DNA from: Treponema sp.
Lineage (GTDB): Bacteria; Spirochaetota; Spirochaetia; Treponematales; Treponemataceae
NCBI GenBank assembly: GCA_024400915.1
Contig: JAKSLX010000002.1
Span: forward strand, 186,001-250,000
Length of the DNA: 64,000 nucleotides
Reading direction: 5' to 3'
Under the pieces are notes generated by a model. That model was not told where the DNA came from and made no database searches. It saw nothing but the letters and a program-made list of their open reading frames with translations. Position numbers and translations under genes: made by a program. The stretch's first letter is position 1. Every line of letters begins with the position of its first letter. Positions 50,009 through 57,426 of the stretch are shown in pieces.

Positions 50009-51481
50009 CTATTTTTCCGTAAGCCATAGTTCTGTACTGAACGCCTCTTCCTTTTTGTATCTAAGACTGATTTCATCAACAGCAACTTTCCTTTCAATTC
50101 CTTCAATGTCTAGCCCAATGCAGGCACCGGCCCTCACATTGCTAAGGCAAAGGAACGTAGTGACATAAAATGACCTGTGCCGTTTCTTGTATTCCTCAAG
50201 AAGATCATTTGCCCTTCGTTCATAATAGGGTACGCCGTCTATTTCATCATTGCTCAAATACTTGTAACTTAGATTCTTTACCTGCTGGCCGTGCTTCTTG
50301 ATTTCCTCTTCGTCATGCCTGTAAACGCAGAAATTCGTCTCGCTTATGATTGCCTTTCCGTGAATCGTTGCAGAGCGCAAGGCAATGTTTTCTCCTTTGC
50401 GGTTAAGCTTTATGACTGCACAGTTTTTGTTTGATGTAGTGTCGTAGACTTCAATTTCAAACTTCTTGCCACCGTCAGTTATGATGTTTTTTTCAAAAGT
50501 TTCCTTGTCGTCTATTTCTTCAGCATAAACAACAGACCTTACTTTTCCGCCTGCATCCTTCGCCGTATAAAGTGCCTTGTAATTGTCCTGGCATATTTCC
50601 CTTGAATCATTTGTGAACGGATACCAGACATTAAAATCCTCATCGTACCAGCTGTGGCTGTCAGAAAATTCCCAAAGCACCTGTCTTTCAGTCTCAGAAT
50701 ACTTTGTGTATTTAAGGCGAATGGAATTTCCGTATTCATCATTGTCGTTGTAGCTTCTGTAATGGGTAATGAAAGCATCCGTCAAAGTAAGTCCTTTCTC
50801 GTCAGAAAAACTGTTCACTGTATCGTAAGGACTTTCCGTAAAACTGATGCACTTGTCCTTTGAACACTCAAGGCTTGCTCCGTAACATTTTGCAAGGTCG
50901 CAAAGTTCATCCCATGCGCTTCTTGTAATCTCAACATAGGGAACATTAAACGGCAGATAGCAGCAGTCAATGTCCTCAGCACTGAATCCACCTCGTTTTG
51001 AAAGAAGATGAACCAAAGACTTTTCAGGCTGTGTCTCATCGCATACAACCGAATGAACCAGTATCTGGCTTTCCGTCCAGTTCTTCTGTTTCTTTTCATC
51101 GCTCAAAGCCTTTGAATGGTCCACCAGATGAATGCGGCAAGTCTTTTTAGAATAACCTGTCTGCTCGTACTGGATTCCGTTGTCATCGATTTTCAGATTG
51201 AACCTCATGAAGCAGGCTGAATTGTCTCCGTAGCAGTACCAGATCTGAACATCATCGCCTGTGTCATAGTTATCAAGAAATTCCCTTGTTTCCGTTGTAT
51301 CAAGAATCAAGTCCCCAAGATTCCTTGTTCCTCCGTCAACACTCCTGTATGACTGGATAACACATTCAATAATGTCCTTGTCAGAAAAATAATTTCCCTC
51401 AAAAGCAATGCGAACATAAGGACGGATATTCTTGTTAAAAAGACCTGCCTCACATGCAGTAGGAAGTTCATAGCATTTCAT
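50009..51481 (-). CDS. Phage tail/baseplate-type structural protein, 490 aa
   Basis: A large beta-rich protein without signal peptide. The start (IRPYVRIAFEGNYFSDKDII, then YRSVDGGTRNLGDLILDTTE) and the later CRIHLVDHSKAL resemble the hub/baseplate proteins of siphophages with their 'phage late control'-type folds. It is not specific enough to name a subfamily. It overlaps the 263-aa gene by 4 bases (ATGA). Likely sits at the tail tip or, if the element has no long tail, at the capsid vertex. Confidence 0.62.
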   Translation of the reverse strand: MKCYELPTACEAGLFNKNIRPYVRIAFEGNYFSDKDIIECVIQSYRSVDGGTRNLGDLILDTTETREFLDNYDTGDDVQIWYCYGDNSACFMRFNLKIDDNGIQYEQTGYSKKTCRIHLVDHSKALSDEKKQKNWTESQILVHSVVCDETQPEKSLVHLLSKRGGFSAEDIDCCYLPFNVPYVEITRSAWDELCDLAKCYGASLECSKDKCISFTESPYDTVNSFSDEKGLTLTDAFITHYRSYNDNDEYGNSIRLKYTKYSETERQVLWEFSDSHSWYDEDFNVWYPFTNDSREICQDNYKALYTAKDAGGKVRSVVYAEEIDDKETFEKNIITDGGKKFEIEVYDTTSNKNCAVIKLNRKGENIALRSATIHGKAIISETNFCVYRHDEEEIKKHGQQVKNLSYKYLSNDEIDGVPYYERRANDLLEEYKKRHRSFYVTTFLCLSNVRAGACIGLDIEGIERKVAVDEISLRYKKEEAFSTELWLTEK

Positions 51482-52269
51482 AGTTCAATCTCCCTGTACT
51501 GTGTACGTGTCTTGATGATCAGCTTGATAAGTCCTGTTACATTGAATCCCTGCTTGCAGAGAACCGCATCGGCGCAGTCAGCATTTGTTTCATCAGAAAG
51601 TGGCTTAAGATCGTTAAGCTCAAGGTATATTCCAGAAACAACGGAAACCGGAATCACAAATCTTTCTATCGTTATGTTCTTTGGAAAGAACTCATCTGTA
51701 AAAGGAAAGTAAATGTTCAGCCTGTAAGTCTTTGTGTCCTCAAGTCTGCCGTTAAGTTCAAATCTGTAAACAAGGGGAATTGTCTTTGCATGACCGCCTG
51801 AAACATAAAAGATATTGTGACCGTCATAAAATAATGTTTTTGTTTCGGAATTAAATCGGACATCAGGAGTGTTATAGTCCCAGACTTCAAGAAAAGATTT
51901 TCTTGTTTCTCCCACATTTACACGAAAATAAAAAGCTTCGGTGTTGTTGGCTCTAAATTCAAAGGAACTTGATCTAATGTTCCTGTAGGCTGTCTTTTCA
52001 GTTTTTCTGTTTACAAGAAGATCATAAACCGCATCATCTGCAAGAATTTCAAATAGTTCTGCAACATTGCAAGCAGTAACCCTGCTTACAACACAGCCTG
52101 CGATTTCTTTTTTTACCGGAATATAAACGACAGCCTTTTTCTTGTCCACCGTTGGAGGCAATGTGTAGAATTCATTTATCTGCCTGAGAGTTTCATTGCA
52201 AAAAGGCAGTGCCGTAAGATTCGCATCACGCCTTAAAGTAATTGCCATCTCGTTACCATTAACTTTCAT
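51478..52269 (-). CDS. Phage distal-tail-like structural protein, 263 aa
   Basis: Not recognised by motif; beta-rich (YRLNIYFPFTDEFFPKNITI), and its position before the 490-aa hub-like gene is where a distal-tail protein usually stands. First gene behind the second 21-bp repeat array. The predicted -10 box (TATACT, 52277-52282) would start RNA right at the listed ATG, giving a leaderless message; an internal ATG at 52248 would have a leader of about 22 bases. The true start is open. Confidence 0.6.
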   Translation of the reverse strand: MKVNGNEMAITLRRDANLTALPFCNETLRQINEFYTLPPTVDKKKAVVYIPVKKEIAGCVVSRVTACNVAELFEILADDAVYDLLVNRKTEKTAYRNIRSSSFEFRANNTEAFYFRVNVGETRKSFLEVWDYNTPDVRFNSETKTLFYDGHNIFYVSGGHAKTIPLVYRFELNGRLEDTKTYRLNIYFPFTDEFFPKNITIERFVIPVSVVSGIYLELNDLKPLSDETNADCADAVLCKQGFNVTGLIKLIIKTRTQYREIEL

Positions 52270-52276
52270 GGTTCCG

Positions 52277-52352
52277 AGTATAAAAGACCAATTCCTAGAA
52301 TCTCATAGAGAAATCTCTATATAGCATAGAGAATTCTCTATGTAGCATAGAG
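52277..52352 (-). promoter_or_regulatory. Late promoter 2 with tandem 21-bp repeats
   Basis: Two and a third head-to-tail copies of a 21-bp unit: 52304-52324, 52325-52345 and 52346-52352, each holding the dyad ATAGAGA-2 nt-TCTCTAT (arms partly changed in the second). The minus-strand -10 TATACT (52277-52282) lies 22 bp from the array. The -35 position (52300-52305) reads TGAGAT, a poor match. This suggests an activator that binds the array and recruits polymerase. Confidence 0.78.
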
Positions 52353-52383
52353 GACTTTTGTATATTATAAATTTAGGGAGGAA

Positions 52384-52418
52384 AATAAAAAAAATGCCCT
52401 TCCATTTTGAAAGGGCAT
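52384..52418 (-). terminator. Terminator after the lipoprotein gene
   Basis: ATGCCCTT pairs with AAGGGCAT; on the minus strand a run of T follows. Confidence 0.85.
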
Positions 52419-52439
52419 AAGATTAATTCAGGTTAAAAG

Positions 52440-52976
52440 TTATTTATCAGTCTGTGCCATAACAGCATTAACTGTTGCTGTTACAAACTGTTCACCGGTT
52501 TCTGTTCTAACACAAAATACCAATTCAACAGTGTTAGACTTCATAGGAAGCATTCTCCATCCGCCGTATTTTCCAGATTCATAATAAGGCTGGGCAGATG
52601 AATAAACAGCTTTTGTGATTGAATTGTTTTTAGTAATTGCAGCTGGAGACATTGGGCTGTCTGCATTCATGTATTTCTGACCATCCAAGAATGGCACATA
52701 TGAATTTCCATTGTAGTTTAAACTAGACTGATCCCATACAATGCGTACTGTTCTGTCAGTGTTATTCTTGAATGTACAAGAAAATCCTGAAAATCCATCA
52801 CCATAAATCCAGTTTGAACCCCAGGATGGTACTACATCCAATGATACTGCTGGTGTTTCAGAATCATACTGAACATCAATGTCATAGGTGCTGACTGTTG
52901 GCGTTGATGCACATGAAATGAACATTGCGCTAACAATTAGTGCAAATGTCAAAAAAATTGAATAAGATTTCTTCAT
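52440..52976 (-). CDS. Prophage-encoded lipoprotein, 178 aa
   Basis: A type II signal peptide with lipobox (FALIVSAMFISCAS; Cys at about 22) leads to a beta-rich mature domain with no known family (GFSCTFKNNTDRTVRIVWDQ, PFLDGQKYM). It looks like a small Ig-like lipoprotein of spirochaete type. It has its own terminator and a strongly palindromic upstream region, so it forms a single-gene unit within the phage late region, the hallmark of a moron or lysogenic-conversion gene. Possible roles: superinfection exclusion or host surface change. Confidence 0.75.
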   Translation of the reverse strand: MKKSYSIFLTFALIVSAMFISCASTPTVSTYDIDVQYDSETPAVSLDVVPSWGSNWIYGDGFSGFSCTFKNNTDRTVRIVWDQSSLNYNGNSYVPFLDGQKYMNADSPMSPAAITKNNSITKAVYSSAQPYYESGKYGGWRMLPMKSNTVELVFCVRTETGEQFVTATVNAVMAQTDK

Positions 52977-53002
52977 TTCGAATCTCCCTCATAAGTTTAT
53001 GT

Positions 53003-53076
53003 CCCATCGCAAGCCAACAGAGTGTCGCTTGCGATGGGTTTAGTTTTGTCAAACTAAACCCATGGTATACCATGGG
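53003..53076. repeat. Three overlapping perfect palindromes
   Basis: CCCATCGCAAGC/GCTTGCGATGGG (53003-53038), GGGTTTAGTTT-4 nt-AAACTAAACCC (53036-53061) and CCCATGGTATACCATGGG (53059-53076). Neighbouring stems share three bases each (GGG, then CCC), so adjacent hairpins cannot form fully at once. Lies between the connector-type gene and the lipoprotein gene. Confidence 0.8.
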
Positions 53077-53081
53077 TTTTC

Positions 53082-53465
53082 CTAATTATTTAAGGTTATT
53101 AAGTATTTTTCATTTTTCGTTTGATTAACCTTCAAGCCAAGACCTGCAATCGCTTCCCCATATCTCCATAGTTTCCGCATAAGTTCCTCGCCGTTGCCGA
53201 TGGCGTGGAGTTCAATGGAGAATTTGAAGACTGTATTTTCTATCAGGATGTCTTTTTCGGAGTATTCGGCTTCCTCAAAATTTATCTTCCAGTAAGGTAG
53301 TTTGAGGTTGATTGTATTGTTATCAGTGTTAGTAAACTGCTCAAGAATGATTCCATCGTTATATTCTTTGTTGATTTCTTCTATATATAAAGGTAATTCA
53401 CTCAAGAGTTTATTCTTGAGGTCGTCATAAGCTTTTTCAGCAGACTTCAAAGTTCTTCGCTCCAT
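53082..53465 (-). CDS. Probable head-tail joining protein, 127 aa
   Basis: No strong motif; helical start (LKSAEKAYDDLKNKLLSELP) and a beta-rich end. Directly follows the connector-type gene with a 29-base overlap, where head-closure or tail-terminator proteins usually stand. Last gene of the head module; the long palindromes follow its stop. Confidence 0.55.
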   Translation of the reverse strand: MERRTLKSAEKAYDDLKNKLLSELPLYIEEINKEYNDGIILEQFTNTDNNTINLKLPYWKINFEEAEYSEKDILIENTVFKFSIELHAIGNGEELMRKLWRYGEAIAGLGLKVNQTKNEKYLITLNN

Positions 53466-53736
53466 TCTGTATCATGTAGTGGTAAAGCACATCCATAATG
53501 TCCTTTGGCAGTTCGCTGTCAAAAGGTTCGTTATTTAAGGCTGCAATCATCTTTCTTTTCTTGAACATGAATATGTGTATCAGGCATTCCGTCAATTCAG
53601 ATGGAAGTTCGTCATCGTATGTAAATCCACAGAAACGGCAGACATATTCCCTGGCACTGTCAAAGCACAGGCTGTCTATCTCCCTGTCCTGAGGATTCAG
53701 GTCAGAATAATTTTTCAACTGTTCAAAAGCTAACAT
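53437..53736 (-). CDS. Phage head-tail connector (gp6-like), 99 aa
   Basis: A small helical protein in the HK97 gp6/DNA-packaging-connector style: N-terminal helix, CFDSAREYVCRFCGFTYDDE, then LTECLIHIFMFKKRKMIAAL and an end helix. It stands two genes after the capsid gene, the usual place, although ardA now separates them. Confidence 0.68.
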   Translation of the reverse strand: MLAFEQLKNYSDLNPQDREIDSLCFDSAREYVCRFCGFTYDDELPSELTECLIHIFMFKKRKMIAALNNEPFDSELPKDIMDVLYHYMIQNGAKNFEVC

Positions 53737-53767
53737 TCTTTATTTTTCTCCTAAAAGTAAATAGCTA

Positions 53768-53894
53768 TGCAATCGGGGCAAAGGGCATTATGTGCATGGT
53801 GCAAAAGCCGTCAAGGTCAGGCCCTTTGGGTTGCTTCGCAAACCTTGACTGCTTCCGCTCCATGCATGGGTTTTCTTTTTCGCCCCCGGTTGCA
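53768..53894 (+). promoter_or_regulatory. Multi-branched structured leader upstream of ardA
   Basis: An outer stem of 12 pairs (53768-53779 with 53882-53894, one bulge and one G-T) encloses TGCATGG/CCATGCA (53793-53799 with 53860-53866), then AGC-GTCAAGGT with ACCTTGAC-GCT (53806-53817 with 53842-53853, one mismatch). Inside are two small hairpins, CCCTTTGGG and TTGCTTCGCAA. Such folded regions before antirestriction genes of plasmids can act as single-strand promoters (Frpo/ssi type); here it is in a prophage. Confidence 0.72.
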
Positions 53895-54003
53895 TGTAGG
53901 GGGGCAGCCCTAAAATTGAAGGCTTATTGGGCTTTCGCTCGATAGACCTTTGGTTTTTGAAATCTTTTTATTATCCGGATTATTCCGGAAAGGAGTTACT
54001 ACT

Positions 54004-54519
54004 ATGAAGCTTTATGTCGGTACCTATCACAAGTACAACTGCGGTTCCATTTATGGAAAATGGATTGACCTTGATGACTTTTCAGACAAGGAAGAATTCC
54101 TTTCTGCTTGTCTTGAAGTCCACAGGGACGAGGATGACCCGGAACTTATGTTCCAGGATGTCGAATATGAATACGGATGGGAACGCCAGCTGTATTCAGA
54201 AAGTTTCATTAATCCTTTTTACTGGGACATCAAGAATGCACTTTCAAGAAACAAGCTTTCAGAAGAAGTCTTTTCTGCTTATGTTCAGTATAAGTCAGAA
54301 GACATCACAGAAGACCTTGTTTCCAAATGTGCAGAAAACTATCAAGGCGAATATTCAGATCTCAAGAGCTTTGCGGAATCCTACTGCGAGGAAACCGGAA
54401 TGCTTGAAGAAGTTCCGCCATTCTTCAGAAACCATATTGACTATGAATCCATTGCCAGGGACATGGAATGCAGCTCCGAGTTCTTTGAATCGGAAGGCTA
54501 TGTTTTCCGCTCCTGGTAA
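54004..54519 (+). CDS. ardA: Antirestriction protein ArdA
   Basis: A 171-residue acidic DNA-mimic that blocks type I restriction enzymes. The family start KLYVGTYHKYNCGSIYGKWI with DLDDFSDKEEFL is clear; Asp and Glu dominate throughout, as needed for mimicry, and the later SYCEETGMLEEVPPFFRNHI and IDYESIARDME segments are typical. AAAGGAG lies 8 bases before the ATG at 54004. It runs against the direction of the capsid operon, between capsid and connector genes, with its own folded leader and a hairpin behind, so it is an insertion into the head module. The same element carries a type I R-M system. Confidence 0.9.
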   Translation: MKLYVGTYHKYNCGSIYGKWIDLDDFSDKEEFLSACLEVHRDEDDPELMFQDVEYEYGWERQLYSESFINPFYWDIKNALSRNKLSEEVFSAYVQYKSEDITEDLVSKCAENYQGEYSDLKSFAESYCEETGMLEEVPPFFRNHIDYESIARDMECSSEFFESEGYVFRSW

Positions 54520-54529
54520 TCAATCCGAC

Positions 54530-54555
54530 AATGCAGGGAAAAAGATCCCTGCATT
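54530..54555. terminator. Hairpin between ardA and the capsid gene
   Basis: AATGCAGGGA, 6-nt loop, TCCCTGCATT, between the convergent ends of ardA and the capsid gene. No T-run, so termination strength is uncertain. Confidence 0.6.
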
Positions 54556-54569
54556 GCTTCCGTGTCTTC

Positions 54570-55877
54570 CTAAGCCTTTGCAGTCTTAAGAATTACAATG
54601 TTTGCAGCTGGACGAGTTACAAGGAATCCGTCACGCTTTCGGAACCTCAGGAAGTTTTCGCCATATTCAAGGCTTTCTGTTGTTCCGTCAAAGCGTTTGA
54701 TTTCAATCCCCTTGCGGTTGCCGTGGATGATCTTCTTTGGATTCATGAAGATGGCAAAAGGTGTATCTTCCTTTATGTCCGCGAACTGCGGAAGGATTGA
54801 AACATCGTGGTATTTGTAGCCGTCAATCAATCCTGGTATTCCGTCTCCCGGCTTTCTCCAGATTGGGTAGCCGTTTTCATCCTGAATGTTCAGAATGTGG
54901 TTCAGAACTGTTTCAGAGAAGAACCATTCGCATTCTTTTCTTTCTTCCGGCTTTACCTTAAGTTCAGCATCGCGGAAGTCAATGTAAGTGAGCTTTGAAA
55001 TATCGGCTGTCTTTGCGGCGTGAATGTTTGCTTTCTTTACATTCATTGCACCTGTGAAAGGGTCTTCGTCTGCTGTAAGGCACTGGCGGTCAAACTCCTG
55101 ACCGTATGCTTCATTGAAGTCCTCGATGAACATCTTTCCAAGGTCTACGAATACATCTTCTTCAAACTCATCATAGAAAGGAATGTAGCCTGCAAGTGTA
55201 TGAGCCTTGAGTTCAACTCTTGTCGGTGCATTTGATTTTGTCGGGTCAATTTTCTGACCGTAGGCTGTGAGCCAGTTGAGCTTTATTCCGCCTCTGTCCC
55301 TTTCATTCATGAATAATGAAGGTCCTGTCATCGGCCTGTTTGTGACAAGATTCATCATGACAGACTTCTTTGCGGCTTCCTGCATGATGGTTTCTTCGTA
55401 AATCGGATTGATGAGGAACTGGTCGTTTGTCGCAAGGTTTCCCATAGGTTCACCAAGGATTCCTTTTGAAGGAGTAAAGCCTTTTCCTGCAATCCAAGTA
55501 AAGTCAGAAGGATTGTTCCATTTTTCGCTTCTGATGTTCGGGCAGAACTTGAGCTTTCCAAGTGTCTCGTGGTCTTTGTTCCAGGTTGCAACAATTCCCT
55601 TGCCAAGATTGTAGTAAATGTCGCGCTGGGTGAGCTGCTGGCATCTTGATGGAAGTTCCTTCAGTGCATTGCGGAATTCCTTCACGGCTTCCTTGATGCT
55701 TTCCATTTCGGAAGTCGTTGCATCCTTTTCGTCAGAAAGTGTCTTGAGAATTCCTTCAAGAACTTCGTCCTGCGTTGTGAAATACTGCTTGATCTGTTCA
55801 TCAGTTGCAGCAGCCGACGGAATCATGCTTTTCATCTTGTTTAGCTGATTCTGTAATGATAAAATTGTTTCGTTCAA
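54570..55877 (-). CDS. Phage major capsid protein (HK97 fold)
   Basis: 435 residues. A coiled-coil scaffold-like delta domain (about 1-110: LSLQNQLNKMKSM, EMESIKEAVKEFRNAL) would be removed by the protease. The shell domain shows GKGFTPSKGILGEPMG, MNLVTNRPMTGPSLFMNERD, and AHTLAGYIPFYDEFEEDVFV, typical of HK97-type capsids. The start is the TTG at 55877 with AGGAGG 6 bases upstream; no ATG in frame has a usable site. Protease, portal and terminase genes precede it in the normal order. Confidence 0.88.
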   Translation of the reverse strand: MNETILSLQNQLNKMKSMIPSAAATDEQIKQYFTTQDEVLEGILKTLSDEKDATTSEMESIKEAVKEFRNALKELPSRCQQLTQRDIYYNLGKGIVATWNKDHETLGKLKFCPNIRSEKWNNPSDFTWIAGKGFTPSKGILGEPMGNLATNDQFLINPIYEETIMQEAAKKSVMMNLVTNRPMTGPSLFMNERDRGGIKLNWLTAYGQKIDPTKSNAPTRVELKAHTLAGYIPFYDEFEEDVFVDLGKMFIEDFNEAYGQEFDRQCLTADEDPFTGAMNVKKANIHAAKTADISKLTYIDFRDAELKVKPEERKECEWFFSETVLNHILNIQDENGYPIWRKPGDGIPGLIDGYKYHDVSILPQFADIKEDTPFAIFMNPKKIIHGNRKGIEIKRFDGTTESLEYGENFLRFRKRDGFLVTRPAANIVILKTAKA

Positions 55878-55949
55878 TGGTGCCCTCCTAAAGACTCCTT
55901 TGAATATGGCGGAAGAAGCATGTACCAGATGCATCTTCTGCCTTTTTTA

Positions 55950-56558
55950 TTAAACAGCCATTCTGATTCTTTCAAAAAGGCTTTTGTTTGCTTTTATTTC
56001 CTTCCTGTCAGTCATGACTGCAAAGGGATTTGCCGGAATGTTGCAGATTGAAAACTCAAGAAGTTCCTGCTTTCTGTAGATGATTCTGCTATCTGTCTTT
56101 TCAGAGTCGCAGAACTCAACTTCATCAACACGAAAACCAACTGAACCTGTACGGATGGAACCTGCCTTTACACGCTGTCCGATGCCGTAGCCGAATTCAT
56201 CCGCATCCTTTGGATTGAAGATCACATCTCCGCAAAGAGCCTTGTCATCAATCTTTATGTTCTCTGCATGTCCTATGGCCGGCATCCTGTAATCATGGCT
56301 CCAGAGGACAACCGGATTCCTAAGATAGTTTTCAAGACTCCAGCCGTCAGGATCTACCTGCTCAAGGTCACGGTCTAAGTCAAAGGTACTCATTATCCAG
56401 TGAAAGGCTTCATTCTCAGCTTTCAAAGTAGAAGCCTTGAATACTTCCACATGGGGGCTAACTTTGCCTCCGTGTGTGTTTTCCTTCAGGAACTTCACCA
56501 AAGAGGAGTAGTCCCTTGAAAAGTCCTTGTTGATGTTTCCGTCAATTTTAATTAGCAA
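55950..56558 (-). CDS. HK97-family prohead protease
   Basis: 202 residues. The serine protease pattern is visible: His in VVLWSHDYRMPAIG (about 92), Ser in LLEFSICNIPANP (about 173), and an N-terminal ENEAFHWIMSTFDLDRD strand pair. It matures the capsid by removing the delta domain. Its start lies 11 bases inside the end of the LuxR-type gene. Standard position just before the capsid gene. Confidence 0.85.
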   Translation of the reverse strand: MLIKIDGNINKDFSRDYSSLVKFLKENTHGGKVSPHVEVFKASTLKAENEAFHWIMSTFDLDRDLEQVDPDGWSLENYLRNPVVLWSHDYRMPAIGHAENIKIDDKALCGDVIFNPKDADEFGYGIGQRVKAGSIRTGSVGFRVDEVEFCDSEKTDSRIIYRKQELLEFSICNIPANPFAVMTDRKEIKANKSLFERIRMAV

Positions 56559-57228
56559 CTAGTTTCTCCTGTGCGCACAGGATGAGAAGATCGTTCTTTT
56601 TCTCAAGACCGCATTTCCTCATCACATTAAGTATTTTGTTGTAGATTGTTGATTCGCAGATTGGCTTTCGCCTGAAATTGTTCTCGTAGGATTCGTTAAG
56701 GGTGTTGGCGATTTCTTTTGCCCTGTATCCCATTGCGTGGAGCTGAGCAACCTTCATCTCATTGTCGCTGACTTCGACAGTGTAGTTGTAGTTTGTTTTT
56801 TCATCGCCCATCTTGAGACCTTCAAGGATGTAGTCGGGGTAGTAGAATTCAGTGTTAAGAAAAGAAAAAAGGGCTTTGCGGAAAAGTTCTATTTCGTCTG
56901 TATATTCGATGTAGCCTGCAATGTTGTTACGTTTAAGACGATATCCGAGATATTTCTGGTTGCAGTCTCTGCCCCAGACTAGAATAACAGCTGTGCTGTT
57001 CGCGTTCATTATCCTATTGAATGCGCATGTGTATTTAAATCCGAGTTTCAGTTTGTCACAAATTATCAGAGGCCTGGGACAGTCCTGAATGGACATCAGC
57101 AGTTCTGATTCATTGCAAAAAACATAAATTTCAATCTTGAAATTTAAGCTGAGACTTCTAAGATGATTGCTCATCCGGTTTCCGCTTGCCTGGTCGTAGG
57201 CGTAGATAAAAACGCTTTTTTTGTCCAT
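56548..57228 (-). CDS. LuxR-type transcription regulator inside the packaging module
   Basis: 226 residues. The C-terminal part (about 160-225) is a GerE/LuxR-type HTH: VSDNEMKVAQLHAMGYRAKE, IANTLNES, then ESTIYNKILNVMRKCGLEKK. Residues 1-125 have the strand-helix rhythm of a receiver-like domain (KSVFIYAYDQAS, RPLIICDKLK), without the acidic pocket, so a pseudo-receiver is likely. The start with AAGGA upstream is MDKKSVF; the frame is open further to 57300. A 197-bp gap with a 35-bp dyad precedes it. It is a misfit between portal and protease genes, and a candidate activator of the two 21-bp repeat promoters. Confidence 0.75.
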   Translation of the reverse strand: MDKKSVFIYAYDQASGNRMSNHLRSLSLNFKIEIYVFCNESELLMSIQDCPRPLIICDKLKLGFKYTCAFNRIMNANSTAVILVWGRDCNQKYLGYRLKRNNIAGYIEYTDEIELFRKALFSFLNTEFYYPDYILEGLKMGDEKTNYNYTVEVSDNEMKVAQLHAMGYRAKEIANTLNESYENNFRRKPICESTIYNKILNVMRKCGLEKKNDLLILCAQEKLVAN

Positions 57229-57391
57229 ACTCCATTCCTTTTCTTTTTTTTGATATAAATAAATCCATTTTTGTCCTTCCTGTTTAGAATAAACTCCCAC
57301 AGAGATTATCGAATAACAGTTTATTTAACTTAAAATGGATCAAGCCTGATTTAATAAAATTTTAAGTTTACTTACAGGTTTTTACGTTTTG

Positions 57392-57426
57392 AAGTTTTAG
57401 TAATACTTTCTGTATAAGTAAAACTT
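57392..57426. promoter_or_regulatory. Dyad in the upstream region of the LuxR-type gene
   Basis: AAGTTTTAGTAATAC (57392-57406) and GTATAAGTAAAACTT (57412-57426) form an imperfect dyad. It contains AGTAATACTTT, an 11-base match to the palindromic operator in front of the XRE gene. Confidence 0.5.

Noticed and set aside
52304..52352. CRISPR array
   Set aside because: The 21-bp units are directly adjacent with no spacers and only two to three copies; they are promoter repeats. No cas genes are in the window.
46608..54519. Diversity-generating retroelement
   Set aside because: Tail-type genes are present but I find no reverse transcriptase and no template/variable repeat pair.
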